A stretch of DNA of 64,000 nt from Kosakonia sacchari (GTDB taxonomy: Bacteria; Pseudomonadota; Gammaproteobacteria; Enterobacterales; Enterobacteriaceae), in NCBI GenBank assembly GCA_900109485.1, contig FOAY01000001.1, forward strand, positions 616,269-680,268. Reading direction: 5' to 3'. The notes under the pieces are model-generated. The model was not told the DNA's origin and did not search any database. It saw only the letters and a list, made by a program, of their open reading frames with translations. The translations under genes and the position numbers were made by a program. Below are positions 52,365-61,489 of the stretch, in pieces (positions within the stretch are counted from its first letter, which is position 1; every line of letters begins with the position of its first letter).

Positions 52365-53576
52365 ATGTCTGAAGTAAACGATATTCTGAAAAAAGTCACT
52401 GCCAGCATTGAAGAGGCCACCGGCAAATTCAACGCCAAAGCAGAAGAGGCGCTGAACGAAGCGAAGAAAACCGGTCAGTTGTCTGCCGAAACCAAAGAGA
52501 CGGTCGATAAGATGGCTGTCGAGTTTCATGCCCTGCAGGAGGCAGAGAAGACCCTGAAGGCTGCCCTGGGTGAGCTGGAACAGCAGGTTGCGCAGATGCC
52601 GCTGGCAAATGCCAAAACCGTGGTAGAAACCGTCGGTAAACAGGTGATTTCTTCTGAAGCGTTAAAAACCTTTGCCGCCAGCGTGGGTGGTGGTAAGCGC
52701 CTCAGCGTTCCGGTTAAGGCAGCACTGACCACACCGGATTTGCCGGGGCAGGTTATCGCGCCTGACCGTCAGATTGGTATTCTGGATCGCCTCAAACAGC
52801 GCCTGTTTATCCGTGATCTGATCGCCCCTGGTCGCACGGCATCCAATACCCTTTACTGGGTGCAGCAGACCGGCTTTACCAACAACGCGGCGGCTGTTCC
52901 GGAAAATACGACAAAGCCATACAGCGATATTCAGTTTGCGGAAAAAATCACGCCGGTCCGCACTATCGCCCATCTGTTCAAAGCGTCCAAGCAGATCCTG
53001 GACGATTTTGCGTCGTTACAGTCAATGATCGATGTGGAAATGAACTACGGCCTGAAATACGTCGAAGAGCAGGAAATTCTTTTCGGTGACGGCACCGGCG
53101 CGCATCTGGAAGGCATTATCCCGCAGGCAACAGCGTATGTTCCCGCCTTCAATGTGGAGCAACAGAACGGCATTGATGATCTGCGCCTGGCAATGCTGCA
53201 GGTTCAGCTTGCCCGCGTACCGTGCGACGGCCATGTGCTGCACTTCATCGACTGGGCGAAAATCGAACTGACCAAAGATAGCCTGGGCCGCTATATCCTG
53301 GCTAACCCGTCAGCGCTGACAGGCCCGACGTTGTGGGGTATGCCGGTGGTTGCCACGGAAGCAACCGCATTCCGTAATAAGTTCCTGTGCGGTGCGTTCA
53401 GCACGGCAGCGCAGATCTTTGATCGTGAGGATGCGAACGTTGTTATTTCCACGGAAAACGCCGACGACTTTGAGAAAAACATGATCTCGATTCGCTGCGA
53501 AGAACGTCTGGCGCTGGCCGTCAAGCGTCCTGAAGGCTTCATCTTCGGTACTTTCACTGGCGCATCCGGCAGCTAA
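52365..53576 (+). CDS. Major capsid protein, HK97 fold
   Basis: 403 residues. The first 100 or so are a coiled-coil delta domain (VNDILKKVTASIEEATGKFN and so on) expected to be removed by the protease. The shell domain includes IRDLIAPGRTASNTLYWVQQ, FKASKQILDDFASLQSMIDV and LWGMPVVATEA. Family PF05065. Confidence 0.95.
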   Translation: MSEVNDILKKVTASIEEATGKFNAKAEEALNEAKKTGQLSAETKETVDKMAVEFHALQEAEKTLKAALGELEQQVAQMPLANAKTVVETVGKQVISSEALKTFAASVGGGKRLSVPVKAALTTPDLPGQVIAPDRQIGILDRLKQRLFIRDLIAPGRTASNTLYWVQQTGFTNNAAAVPENTTKPYSDIQFAEKITPVRTIAHLFKASKQILDDFASLQSMIDVEMNYGLKYVEEQEILFGDGTGAHLEGIIPQATAYVPAFNVEQQNGIDDLRLAMLQVQLARVPCDGHVLHFIDWAKIELTKDSLGRYILANPSALTGPTLWGMPVVATEATAFRNKFLCGAFSTAAQIFDREDANVVISTENADDFEKNMISIRCEERLALAVKRPEGFIFGTFTGASGS

Positions 53577-53583
53577 GTTACCT

Positions 53584-53608
53584 GGCGGCCTGATGGTCGC
53601 CTTTCTTT
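53584..53608 (+). terminator. Hairpin after the capsid gene
   Basis: GGCGGCC (53584-53590)/GGTCGCC (53595-53601), one G-T pair, loop TGAT, then TTTCTTT. First of five such hairpins in the head-tail region. Confidence 0.6.
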
Positions 53609-53622
53609 AAGGCGTTGAGTCT

Positions 53623-53955
53623 ATGGAATTTATTGAACTGTCCGTAGTGCGAAAGCATTGCCGGATCGATGATGATTTTACGGGAGACGATGACCTGCTT
53701 GAAATCTTTACAGGCGCCGCGGCGCGCTACGTTGAAACCTGGACGCGCCGTAAGCTTTATAAAGACAATACTGAGCCTGGTTTTGCTGATGATCCCGATA
53801 GCCTGTTGCTCGACGATGATATCCGCACCGCGATGTTGTTGCTGATTGGTCACTGGTACGCAAACCGCGAGGCGGTCAACATCGGCAATATCACTTCAGA
53901 AATCCCGCTGGCAACAGAAGCACTGCTTCAGCCGCATCGCATTTACGGTTTGTAG
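53623..53955 (+). CDS. Head-tail connector, gp6-like
   Basis: 110 residues. VVRKHCRIDDDFTGDDDLLE, YVETWTRRKLY and DIRTAMLLLIGHWYANREAV are the gp6-like adaptor pattern of HK97. Sits beneath the portal. Confidence 0.9.
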   Translation: MEFIELSVVRKHCRIDDDFTGDDDLLEIFTGAAARYVETWTRRKLYKDNTEPGFADDPDSLLLDDDIRTAMLLLIGHWYANREAVNIGNITSEIPLATEALLQPHRIYGL

Positions 53956-53963
53956 GAGGTGAT

Positions 53964-54302
53964 ATGCAGGCGGGAAGACTGAATCAGCGCGTGCGCATTA
54001 TGAACTTTACCTCTGTCAGAACCCCATCAGGGCAACCAGAGACTGTCTGGCAGGATGGCAGCGATATTTATGCTGAGGTTAAAGGTATCAGCGGTCGCGA
54101 ACTGGTCGCCAGTGGTGCTGAAATAGCTGAGGCTACGATCCGTGTATGGGTTCGCTTCCGTACCGATATCACTGCCGCATCAAAACTGAAGGTGCTGACC
54201 GGTCCCTATAAAGGCCAGGTCCTCGATGTGGCCGCGCCACCGATTGCCGATTCGAAGGCCTCCCAACTCGAAATTCTTTGTAAGCAGGGGGTGAAGCCGT
54301 GA
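53964..54302 (+). CDS. Head closure / head-tail adaptor protein
   Basis: 112 residues. AGRLNQRVRIMNFTSVRTPS, QPETVWQDGSDIYAEVKGIS and GRELVASG are typical of the SPP1 gp16-like joining proteins (PF05521). Seals the head after packaging. Confidence 0.9.
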   Translation: MQAGRLNQRVRIMNFTSVRTPSGQPETVWQDGSDIYAEVKGISGRELVASGAEIAEATIRVWVRFRTDITAASKLKVLTGPYKGQVLDVAAPPIADSKASQLEILCKQGVKP

Positions 54303-54745
54303 TCGATACAAAACTGGATTTTTCCGGCCTGCTTGATATAGCTGACGATCTGGCGGCGCTGAGTAAAGCCGAAAACCGCAAGGTGATGCGCGATGCCACG
54401 CGTGCGGGAGCCACCGTTTTTAAAGATGAAGCGGTGAAACGCGCCCCGGTGCAAACCGGGAAACTGAAGAAAAACATCGTGGTGATCACCCAGCGTGACC
54501 GCAATGGTGATATTTCTTCCGGTGTTCATGTGCGAGGTCGTAATCCGCGCACCGGCAACAGTGATAATTCGATGAAGGCCAGCAATGCCCGTAATGCTTA
54601 CTACTGGCGTTTTGTTGAGCTGGGTACCTCCCATTCCGCTCCGGTCCCGTTTATCCGTCCTGCCTATGACGCCAGGCTGGACGATGCCACCAGGGCGGCT
54701 TTTGCGCGGGCAAACCAGGCGATCGATGAGGCGCTGTCAAAATGA
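54299..54745 (+). CDS. HK97 gp10-family tail completion protein
   Basis: 148 residues from GTG 54299 in a GTGA overlap. RAGATVFKDEAVKRAPVQTG and LKKNIVV, then WRFVELGTSHSAPVPFIRPA, define the gp10 family, which helps join tail to head. Confidence 0.9.
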   Translation: MIDTKLDFSGLLDIADDLAALSKAENRKVMRDATRAGATVFKDEAVKRAPVQTGKLKKNIVVITQRDRNGDISSGVHVRGRNPRTGNSDNSMKASNARNAYYWRFVELGTSHSAPVPFIRPAYDARLDDATRAAFARANQAIDEALSK

Positions 54746-55089
54746 CCGAATCTGATGTTTTCGCATTGATTGGCGCGCTGGCTGACGGGCAGGTTTATCC
54801 CGATGTTGTGCCGTTGAATGAGCAGGGGGCGCCCTCTGTCGCACCGCCGTGGATCACCTTCACGCTGGTGGATCAGGTTTATGGCGACACGTATTGCGGA
54901 CCGGCGGAAGAGAACAGCGCGCTTCAGGTCGATGTATATTCCCGTACTGTTGACGAAGCCAGGGCGCTGCGTGAGCAGGTGATTGCCGCGCTTGTGCCGC
55001 TCGGGTTCACACAGATGAGCAAAACTGGTGGCTACGAGCCGGATACCGGCCTGCGCCGGGCAACACTTGAAGTCCATGTCCTTCAGTAA
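54742..55089 (+). CDS. Tail terminator-like protein, DUF3168
   Basis: 115 residues. VFALIGALADGQVYPDVVPL and PWITFTLVDQVYGDT, with LQVDVYSRTVDEARALREQV, fit DUF3168/gpU-like tail terminators. ATGA overlap upstream; hairpin downstream. Confidence 0.85.
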   Translation: MTESDVFALIGALADGQVYPDVVPLNEQGAPSVAPPWITFTLVDQVYGDTYCGPAEENSALQVDVYSRTVDEARALREQVIAALVPLGFTQMSKTGGYEPDTGLRRATLEVHVLQ

Positions 55090-55112
55090 TCCACCCATCC
55101 CTTAAATCCATG

Positions 55113-55134
55113 ACCGCCTGAAGGCGGTTTTTTT
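55113..55134 (+). terminator. Hairpin before the major tail gene
   Basis: ACCGCC (55113-55118)/GGCGGT (55123-55128), loop TGAA, then T7. Second of five. Confidence 0.7.
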
Positions 55135-55149
55135 ATGCCTGGAGCAAAC

Positions 55150-55623
55150 ATGACCAGCAAATATGACAAGACAATTGGCCTTACGATCGGCATTTCTTCT
55201 GCCCCGGTAAGCGTTGATGATTTTAATGCCGCCGGTTTTCCTGGTGTCGGCGTGACTTTCCTCGAAGCGTCCTGTGCCTCGAAAGAAATCTCGTACACCG
55301 GTGGTCAGAAAAGTGACATTGATGTAACGACATTCTGCTCCACCGAGCAGGAGCAGACTAACGGCCTTGCTGCACCTGCAGAAATGACAATTACCCGCAA
55401 CTGGGTAGGTGATGAAGAGGCGCAGCAGGCTCTGCAAACCGCGTATGACAATGACGAATTACGCGCTTTCAAAATCACTTTTGCTTCGGGTAATGGTTAT
55501 TACATCCTGGCGGAAGTGCGCCAGAGTTCGTGGTCTGCCGCCACCGCTGGTGTTGTTGGCGCAACCTACTCGCTGCGCGTGCGTGGCAAATCGAAACTCA
55601 TCCTCGTGAGCCAGGGTTCATGA
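55150..55623 (+). CDS. Major tail tube protein
   Basis: 157 residues from ATG 55150, using GGAG inside the preceding stretch; ATG 55135 lies directly after the hairpin T tract and lacks a site. VDVTTF-like IDVTTFCSTEQEQTNGLAAP and TWVG-like ITRNWVGDEE, then YSLRVRGKSKLI, are typical of siphovirus tail tubes. Located between terminator and chaperone genes as in lambda V. Confidence 0.88.
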   Translation: MTSKYDKTIGLTIGISSAPVSVDDFNAAGFPGVGVTFLEASCASKEISYTGGQKSDIDVTTFCSTEQEQTNGLAAPAEMTITRNWVGDEEAQQALQTAYDNDELRAFKITFASGNGYYILAEVRQSSWSAATAGVVGATYSLRVRGKSKLILVSQGS

Positions 55624-55628
55624 TCCAG

Positions 55629-55649
55629 AGCGGCTACGGCCGCTTTTTC
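55629..55649 (+). terminator. Hairpin after the major tail gene
   Basis: AGCGGC (55629-55634)/GCCGCT (55639-55644), loop TACG, T5. Third of five. Confidence 0.7.
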
Positions 55650-55678
55650 TTTCCTGCTTTCCTTTCTGAGAAAAAATA

Positions 55679-56065
55679 ATGAGCAATCCAACATCCTCTT
55701 TGCGCGATCTGGCGCTGTCGGCGACGTCGGCCTATCGCACCAAAACCGTCACCGTTCCTGAGTGGGGCGGGGTGAAAGTTACCCTGCGCGAGCCATCCGG
55801 TCAGGCATGGGCGACTTTCCGCGATTTTGTTGGCACCACGCCGGATGATGAAAAAAATCCCCTTTCTGAAACCGAGAAATTTATCCGCAACAAGGAAGCG
55901 GATGTGATCCTCTTTCTCGATGTACTGCTGGATGAGACAAAGGCCCGCGTATTCAGCGATGAAGATCGTGACACCGTGGCTGAAATTTATGGATCTGTGC
56001 ATGCCCGCCTGCTGCGTCAGGCCCTTGAACTTGTGACGTCGCAGGAAGAAGCGGAAAAAAAGTAA
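55679..56065 (+). CDS. Tail assembly chaperone, gpG-like
   Basis: 128 residues. RDLALSATSAYRTKTVTVPE, GVKVTLREPSGQAWATFRDF and DVLLDETKARVFSDEDRDTV fit the gpG-type chaperone. Ends in EEAEKK over the slippery heptamer at 56056-56062, so a minority of ribosomes should continue into the GT extension. Confidence 0.9.
   Translation: MSNPTSSLRDLALSATSAYRTKTVTVPEWGGVKVTLREPSGQAWATFRDFVGTTPDDEKNPLSETEKFIRNKEADVILFLDVLLDETKARVFSDEDRDTVAEIYGSVHARLLRQALELVTSQEEAEKK
56056..56062 (+). promoter_or_regulatory. Slippery heptamer for -1 frameshift
   Basis: A AAA AAG lies in the correct zero-frame register (codons GAA AAA AAG TAA), three bases before the stop. Slipping -1 reads on as GTA AAG GAG CCG into the open frame that ends at 56352. 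Same design as lambda G-T. Confidence 0.85.
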
Positions 56066-56352
56066 AGGAGCCGATAACGTTCTTTCTGATGTCGCTGGCG
56101 CTTCGGCTGGGGCGGACGCTTCATGAACTGCGCCAGACTCTTACCGCCAGTGAGCTGAAAATGTGGATTGCCTTTGATCGCGTCAGCCCGATCGGCGACT
56201 GGCGTGGCGATGCCCAGGCTGCGCAGATTTCAACTGCGGTTTTTAACGCTCAGGGCGGTAAAGCCGAAATGGTTAATCTGATGCTGAAATATGGGCCGCA
56301 GGATGAAACAGAGGAAATCAGCGAACTCGAAGAGTGGATTTCCGGTCTTTAA
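56062..56352 (+). CDS. GT extension of the tail assembly chaperone (reached by -1 frameshift)
   Basis: The open -1 frame after the heptamer encodes VKEPITFFLMSLALRLGRTL, then HELRQTLTASELKMWIAFDR, to TAA at 56352. LTASELxxWxAF is the usual start of GT-type extensions (DUF4035-like). A separate start at ATG 56089 would give 87 residues but the fused product is the expected one. It links the chaperone to the tape measure. Confidence 0.85.
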   Translation, partial: VKEPITFFLMSLALRLGRTLHELRQTLTASELKMWIAFDRVSPIGDWRGDAQAAQISTAVFNAQGGKAEMVNLMLKYGPQDETEEISELEEWISGL

Positions 56353-56353
56353 T

Positions 56354-56376
56354 GCCCGCCGCGCGCGGGCTTTTTT
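56354..56376 (+). terminator. Hairpin before the tape measure gene
   Basis: GCCCGC (56354-56359)/GCGGGC (56365-56370), T6. Fourth of five. Confidence 0.75.
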
Positions 56377-56387
56377 ATGGGTGAAAA

Positions 56388-59300
56388 ATGGCTACGCTGC
56401 GCGAACTCATCATTAAAATCTCAGCCAATTCCAGCTCGTTTCAGTCCGAAATTGCCCGCGCCTCACGCATGGGGGCGGACTATTACAAAACAATGGAGAA
56501 TGGCGGTAAGAAAGCGGCGGCGACCACGCGTGACACGCAGCGCTCTATTGCTGCCCTGAATGGTGAGCTGGCGTCGATTAAGGCCACCGCGACGGGTGTC
56601 GCTGGCGCGTTTGCGGGTGCATTTGCCACCGGGCAACTGGTTCACTATGCCGATACGTGGAACCAGCTAAGCGGACGTCTGCGCCTTGCTTCCACAGGCG
56701 CGGATGACTTTGCCACCTCCCAGCGCACTCTGATGGATATCAGCCAGCGCACCGGCACATCGTTTGAGGCGAACGCTAACCTGTATTCCCGCATCGCCGC
56801 TTCCCTGCGTGATGCTGGATATGCCTCCGCTGACGTGGCGAAAGTGACCGAAACAGTCGCCACCTCGCTGAAACTGTCAGGTGCCAGTACGGAAGAGGCC
56901 AGCTCAGTGATCACCCAGTTGAGCCAGGCGCTGGGCTCTGGCGTACTGCGCGGCGAAGAATTTAATGCCATCATGGAGAGCGGCGGACGTCTGGCGAAAT
57001 TACTTGCTGACGGGCTGGGTACGACCGTCGGCGGCCTGCGCAATATGGCTAATAACGGTGAACTGACTACCGAAAAAATCATGCCGTTGCTGACCAATGT
57101 TGGTCTGCTGCGCAAGGAATTTGACACCCTGCCGGCCAGTATCAGCGGTTCTGCGCAGAAGGTTGAAAACGCCTTTATGGCGTGGGTTGGCGGGGCAAAT
57201 AACGCAGTCGGTGCGTCCTCAACACTTTCCGGCATCCTCGACGGGCTGGCTAAAAATATCGATACCGTTGCCAATACTGCTGGCGCGCTGGTGGGGATCG
57301 GCCTCGCGCGCTTTTTCGGCAATATGGTCGGCAGTGTCGCCAGTGCGACAACGGAGATCGCGAGAAACACCGCCGCAGAAGTGGCGCTGGCTCAGGCTCA
57401 GGTTCGCGGTGCGCAGGTCAGTGTCGCCGCTGCGCGTCAGGCGGTTTATCGTGCCCAGCAGGCAAAGGCTGCCGCAGTTTCCATTGAGGCGCAGATTGTC
57501 GCCGAACGCAACCTGATTGCTGCGCAGTCCGGGCTTAACAATGCCATCTCAGCCCGCAGCAGTGCCGTTAACAACCTCACCAACAGCGCATCGCTCATGT
57601 CCCGCCTTGGCTCTGGCGTGCTTGGGATCCTTGGCGGCTGGCCGGGCCTTATCATCGGCGCTGGTGCGGCGATGTATGGTCTGTACGAGCATACCCAGCA
57701 GGTGCACAAAGAGGCTGTTGCGTTCGCCGATAACCTTGACGACATCAACAGCAAACTTCAGAAAATGTCCGTTGCCGGGCTGCGCTCAACGGCCGTTGAC
57801 GCCAGCGCGTCACTGGCAGCGCAGAAGAAAGACCTGGCCGATCTTGATGAGCAGATCAGAAAGGTTAAAGACAGCCAGTCGGCGCTGACTACGATTCAGG
57901 AGAGTTACAATAAATCTCCGCGCATGACGTATCTGAATACGTTCATGGATCAGGCGGACATTACCGCCAAAAATATCGAGCTGACGGGCCAACTGAATAA
58001 GCTTGAGTATGAACGCGAGCAGGCCGCATCAAAAGTTGAAGCCACACAGAAGCTGGTGAACCAGGCGAGCGATCTGGCAACGCAAAAAGCTGTTGAACAG
58101 GCTGGTGCCGTTTCCATTCTTAAAGGTGCGTATGACCTTCTTAACCGGTCAATGTCGGCTACGGCAGGCGCAACGCCACCGCAGTATGCCGGGCCTGTAG
58201 TATCGACCGCCAGCGCCACACCACAGCAACAGACCGCCCTGGAAAAGTCGCGCCGGGATAGTGTGCTTGCGAGTATGGATGGACTGGAGAAACTTCATCA
58301 GCAGTATGTTTATGAAGCGGAAGATCTCAAGCTCACCGGTGCGCTGTATACGACCTACATCTACAACAAAGATCAGGCAGCAAAAAAAGATGCGGCAGCG
58401 GCGCAGGCGAAGAAAGATGCCACCGCTGCCACCAACGCGCAAAACAAAGCAGAGAGGGAAGCAGCAGCCCAGGCTGAGCAGTACAGCCGAAAACTGGCGG
58501 ATTTAAGTGTTGCCATTGAGGTGCAAAAAGTCCGGGCTACTGAAGGTGAGCAGGCTGCCGAGCTTTATGCCGCCGCTAACCAGACCGGCGCAAAATGGAC
58601 GGATGAGCAGCGTAAAGCCATTCAGGCCCAGTCCGCTGAGCTTGCCAGGCTGACGCAACTGGCTGACGATCACGTTAAAAAAGTGCGTGAGCAGGCTGAT
58701 GCGCTGAAAGACCTGACGGAAGCCGCGCGCAAATTTAACGATGATGCAGCGCTGACAACCGAAACGGCCGGGATGAGTGACAGACAGCGCCAGCGATTTG
58801 ATGAAACACAGCAGATTGATCGTGTATTCGCAAATACTGATGGTGGTGCCGCGGCAGTTGCCGCACGTACCGCAGCACTGGATGCGCTGGATAAAAAATA
58901 CAAAGCGATAGCAGCATCAGAAGCCGACTGGCGCAATGGCGTTTCGAAGGGCTACAACAACTGGTTCGACGAAATGACTGATATTGCCGGTACCGTTTCT
59001 GATGGCGTCAAGTCGTCGCTGGACGGCGCTTTCAGTAATGTCACCTCGATGCTTGAAGGTAACAAAGTCTCCTGGAAATCGTGGGGGATCTCTGTTCTTC
59101 AAATCATCGAAAAGGTGGCGCTGCAAATGGCTGTCGTCAGCGCAATGGGTAGTTCGTCATCTTCTTCCGGTCTGTTGGGCTCTCTCGTTGGTGGGGTGGC
59201 CAGCTTCTTTGGCGGCAGTGCGGCATCCACAGCAAGCAGCGGAACGGCCATCCAGTCGGCTGCGGCTAACTTCCAGTTCAATGCGCTGGGAGGCGTTTAC

Positions 59301-59672
59301 GATTCGCCATCGCTGAGCGCCTACAGTAACGGCGTCTACAACTCACCACAGCTATTTGCCTTCGCCCAGGGGGCTGGCGTGTTCGCTGAAGCCGGACCTG
59401 AAGCCATTATGCCTTTGACCCGCGCTTCAGATGGTTCTCTGGGTGTACGGGCGGTTGGCTCCGGGGTGAACAGCGCCGCGCCTTCCGGCGGTGCGCCGCA
59501 GGTAAACATTCACATCGACAGCAACGGCAACACGAACACAAGTGGTACCAGTGGTTATGAGAATTTCGCGCGTGATATTGGTACCTATGTTGATCAGCGT
59601 TACCGCGAGCTGCAACGGCGTGATTTGTCTCCGGGTGGTTCAATCTGGAATCTGGCTAAAGGGGGCCGCTGA
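56388..59672 (+). CDS. Tail tape measure protein
   Basis: 1094 residues, lambda-H-like. The N-terminal TMP domain (ELIIKISANSSSFQSEIARA; GEEFNAIMESGGRLAKLLAD) is followed by hydrophobic segments (ILGGWPGLIIGAGAAMYGLY) and long coiled-coil regions rich in Ala, Lys and Gln. The C-terminus has FAQGAGVFAEAGPEAIMPLT, common in this family. Sets tail length and helps DNA injection. Ends overlapping the next start (TGATGG). Confidence 0.95.
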   Translation: MATLRELIIKISANSSSFQSEIARASRMGADYYKTMENGGKKAAATTRDTQRSIAALNGELASIKATATGVAGAFAGAFATGQLVHYADTWNQLSGRLRLASTGADDFATSQRTLMDISQRTGTSFEANANLYSRIAASLRDAGYASADVAKVTETVATSLKLSGASTEEASSVITQLSQALGSGVLRGEEFNAIMESGGRLAKLLADGLGTTVGGLRNMANNGELTTEKIMPLLTNVGLLRKEFDTLPASISGSAQKVENAFMAWVGGANNAVGASSTLSGILDGLAKNIDTVANTAGALVGIGLARFFGNMVGSVASATTEIARNTAAEVALAQAQVRGAQVSVAAARQAVYRAQQAKAAAVSIEAQIVAERNLIAAQSGLNNAISARSSAVNNLTNSASLMSRLGSGVLGILGGWPGLIIGAGAAMYGLYEHTQQVHKEAVAFADNLDDINSKLQKMSVAGLRSTAVDASASLAAQKKDLADLDEQIRKVKDSQSALTTIQESYNKSPRMTYLNTFMDQADITAKNIELTGQLNKLEYEREQAASKVEATQKLVNQASDLATQKAVEQAGAVSILKGAYDLLNRSMSATAGATPPQYAGPVVSTASATPQQQTALEKSRRDSVLASMDGLEKLHQQYVYEAEDLKLTGALYTTYIYNKDQAAKKDAAAAQAKKDATAATNAQNKAEREAAAQAEQYSRKLADLSVAIEVQKVRATEGEQAAELYAAANQTGAKWTDEQRKAIQAQSAELARLTQLADDHVKKVREQADALKDLTEAARKFNDDAALTTETAGMSDRQRQRFDETQQIDRVFANTDGGAAAVAARTAALDALDKKYKAIAASEADWRNGVSKGYNNWFDEMTDIAGTVSDGVKSSLDGAFSNVTSMLEGNKVSWKSWGISVLQIIEKVALQMAVVSAMGSSSSSSGLLGSLVGGVASFFGGSAASTASSGTAIQSAAANFQFNALGGVYDSPSLSAYSNGVYNSPQLFAFAQGAGVFAEAGPEAIMPLTRASDGSLGVRAVGSGVNSAAPSGGAPQVNIHIDSNGNTNTSGTSGYENFARDIGTYVDQRYRELQRRDLSPGGSIWNLAKGGR

Positions 59673-60010
59673 TGGCTATTGAGGAATTTACCTGGTGCGC
59701 CCGTATCAACGCTGAAGAGGAAGTCAACTTTCGTACCCGTTCCGCGCAGTTCGGTGATGGTTACCAGCAGGTTTCCGGAGATGGCTTAAACCCACGGTCA
59801 CAAAAATGGACCGTGGAATTTACCGGAGCTGAAGACTATATCGCCGATATAAAAGCATTTCTGGATCGCCATGCCGGGACAAAATCTTTTTCATGGCGAC
59901 CACCGCTGGAGCCCCTCGGCTTATTCCGCTGTAACTCCTATAAGCCGACGGCGCTCGGTGCCGGAAAATACAACCTCTCTGCAACTTTTGAACAGGCATT
60001 TGCACCATGA
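59672..60010 (+). CDS. Minor tail protein, lambda M-like
   Basis: 112 residues. VNFRTRSAQFGDGYQQVSGD and KWTVEFTGAEDYIADIKAFL fit the M family (DUF2163 neighbours; PF05939). Part of the tail tip. Confidence 0.9.
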   Translation: MAIEEFTWCARINAEEEVNFRTRSAQFGDGYQQVSGDGLNPRSQKWTVEFTGAEDYIADIKAFLDRHAGTKSFSWRPPLEPLGLFRCNSYKPTALGAGKYNLSATFEQAFAP

Positions 60011-60765
60011 GTTTAAACAGCGACTATCAAAAACTGGAGCCGGGCAACGCTATCCGTCTTATCGAGGTTGATGGTTCGGCCTTCGGTGTGGGTGATGTTC
60101 TGCGCTTCCACAGCCACAACATACCCCATTCCGAGGCGGAAATTAACGCGGCGGGTGGTGATGAAACCCTGCTGCCGGCGAAATCCATCTGGTGGCAGGG
60201 TAACGAGTACAAAGCCTGGCCGTATGAACTGGACGGGATTGAAGCATCAACCAGTGGCAGCAGCGCATCACCGAAGCTGTCTGTTGCTAACCTCGATGCA
60301 TCGATCACCGCGCTTTGCCTTGCCTACGATGACATGCTGCAGGCGAAAGTCACCATCCACGACACGCTGGCGCAGTACCTCGACGCGCAGAACTTTGCAG
60401 AGGGAAATCCGACAGCCGATCCGTTGCAGGACAAAATGCAGGTCTGGTACATCGATGCGAAAAGCAGCGAAACAAACGAGGTCGTGGAGTTCACGCTTTC
60501 CAGCCCGATGGATTTGCAGGGATTGATGATCCCGACGCGCCAGCTTCATTCGCTCTGTACCTGGTGCATTCGCGGGCAGTACCGTTCCGGTAACGGCTGT
60601 GATTACGCCGGGACGCGCTATTTCGATAAACATGGCAATTCTGTTAGCGATCCTTCTCTCGATGAGTGCAGCGGATTGCTGGACAGTGGATGTAAACCCC
60701 GTTTCGGTGAAAATAATGAGCTTCCCTTTGGTGGTTTCCCCGGCACATCGCTGATCCGGAGCTGA
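60007..60765 (+). CDS. Minor tail protein, lambda L-like
   Basis: 252 residues; ATGA overlap with M. YQKLEPGNAIRLIEVDGSAF and the Cys set CTWCIRGQYRSGNGCDY plus ECSGLLDSGCKPRFG, which in lambda L ligates an iron-sulphur cluster. Tail tip component. Confidence 0.92.
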   Translation: MSLNSDYQKLEPGNAIRLIEVDGSAFGVGDVLRFHSHNIPHSEAEINAAGGDETLLPAKSIWWQGNEYKAWPYELDGIEASTSGSSASPKLSVANLDASITALCLAYDDMLQAKVTIHDTLAQYLDAQNFAEGNPTADPLQDKMQVWYIDAKSSETNEVVEFTLSSPMDLQGLMIPTRQLHSLCTWCIRGQYRSGNGCDYAGTRYFDKHGNSVSDPSLDECSGLLDSGCKPRFGENNELPFGGFPGTSLIRS

Positions 60766-60766
60766 T

Positions 60767-61477
60767 ATGCAGCAGAAAATCATTAATGCCATTATGGCGC
60801 ATGCCGCCGCCGAATATCCCCGCGAGTGCTGCGGTCTGGTGGTGCAGAAAAGCCGGGTGGCGCGCTATTTTCCGTGCCGCAATATAGCGGAGAAGCCAGA
60901 GGACAATTTTGTCCTCAGCCCGGAGGACTATGCTGCAGCAGAAGACCGGGGCACGGTAACGGCGATCGTCCACAGTCATCCCGATGCAACCACCCAGCCC
61001 AGCGAGGCCGACAAGGCGCAATGTGATCTGAGTGCGCTCCCGTGGCACATCGTAAGCTGGCCCGAGGGCGATTTCCGTACCATCCTGCCGCGCGGCGAAC
61101 TTCCGCTGCTGGAGCGCCCGTTTGTGCTCGGCGTTTACGACTGCTGGGGGCTGGTGATGAGCTGGTTCCGGCAGACGCACGGTATTGAACTGCCTGATTA
61201 CCGGGTCGATTATCCGTGGTGGGAAGACCAGTATCCCGATAATTTATACCAGGACAACTGGTACGAATGCGGATTCCGGGAGGTGACTGGCGCGCCAGCC
61301 CCTGGCGACGTGCTGATCATGCAGGTGCAGGCCAGTAAGTGGAACCATGCCGCGATCCTGCTGGAAGGCAACATGATGCTGCACCATCTGTACGGACGAC
61401 TGAGTAATCGTGAACCGTGGGGCGGTTACTGGCGGGAAAGAACGATGAAAATTCTGCGGTATAAAGACCTTTTATAG
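60767..61477 (+). CDS. Tail assembly protein, lambda K-like (JAB + NlpC/P60)
   Basis: 236 residues. N-terminal JAB domain with VHSHPDATTQPSEADKAQCD; C-terminal NlpC/P60 with catalytic Cys in GVYDCWGLVMSWF and His in WNHAAILLEG. Likely cuts peptidoglycan and processes tip proteins during assembly or entry. Confidence 0.93.
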   Translation: MQQKIINAIMAHAAAEYPRECCGLVVQKSRVARYFPCRNIAEKPEDNFVLSPEDYAAAEDRGTVTAIVHSHPDATTQPSEADKAQCDLSALPWHIVSWPEGDFRTILPRGELPLLERPFVLGVYDCWGLVMSWFRQTHGIELPDYRVDYPWWEDQYPDNLYQDNWYECGFREVTGAPAPGDVLIMQVQASKWNHAAILLEGNMMLHHLYGRLSNREPWGGYWRERTMKILRYKDLL

Positions 61478-61489
61478 CAGGGGTGAATC

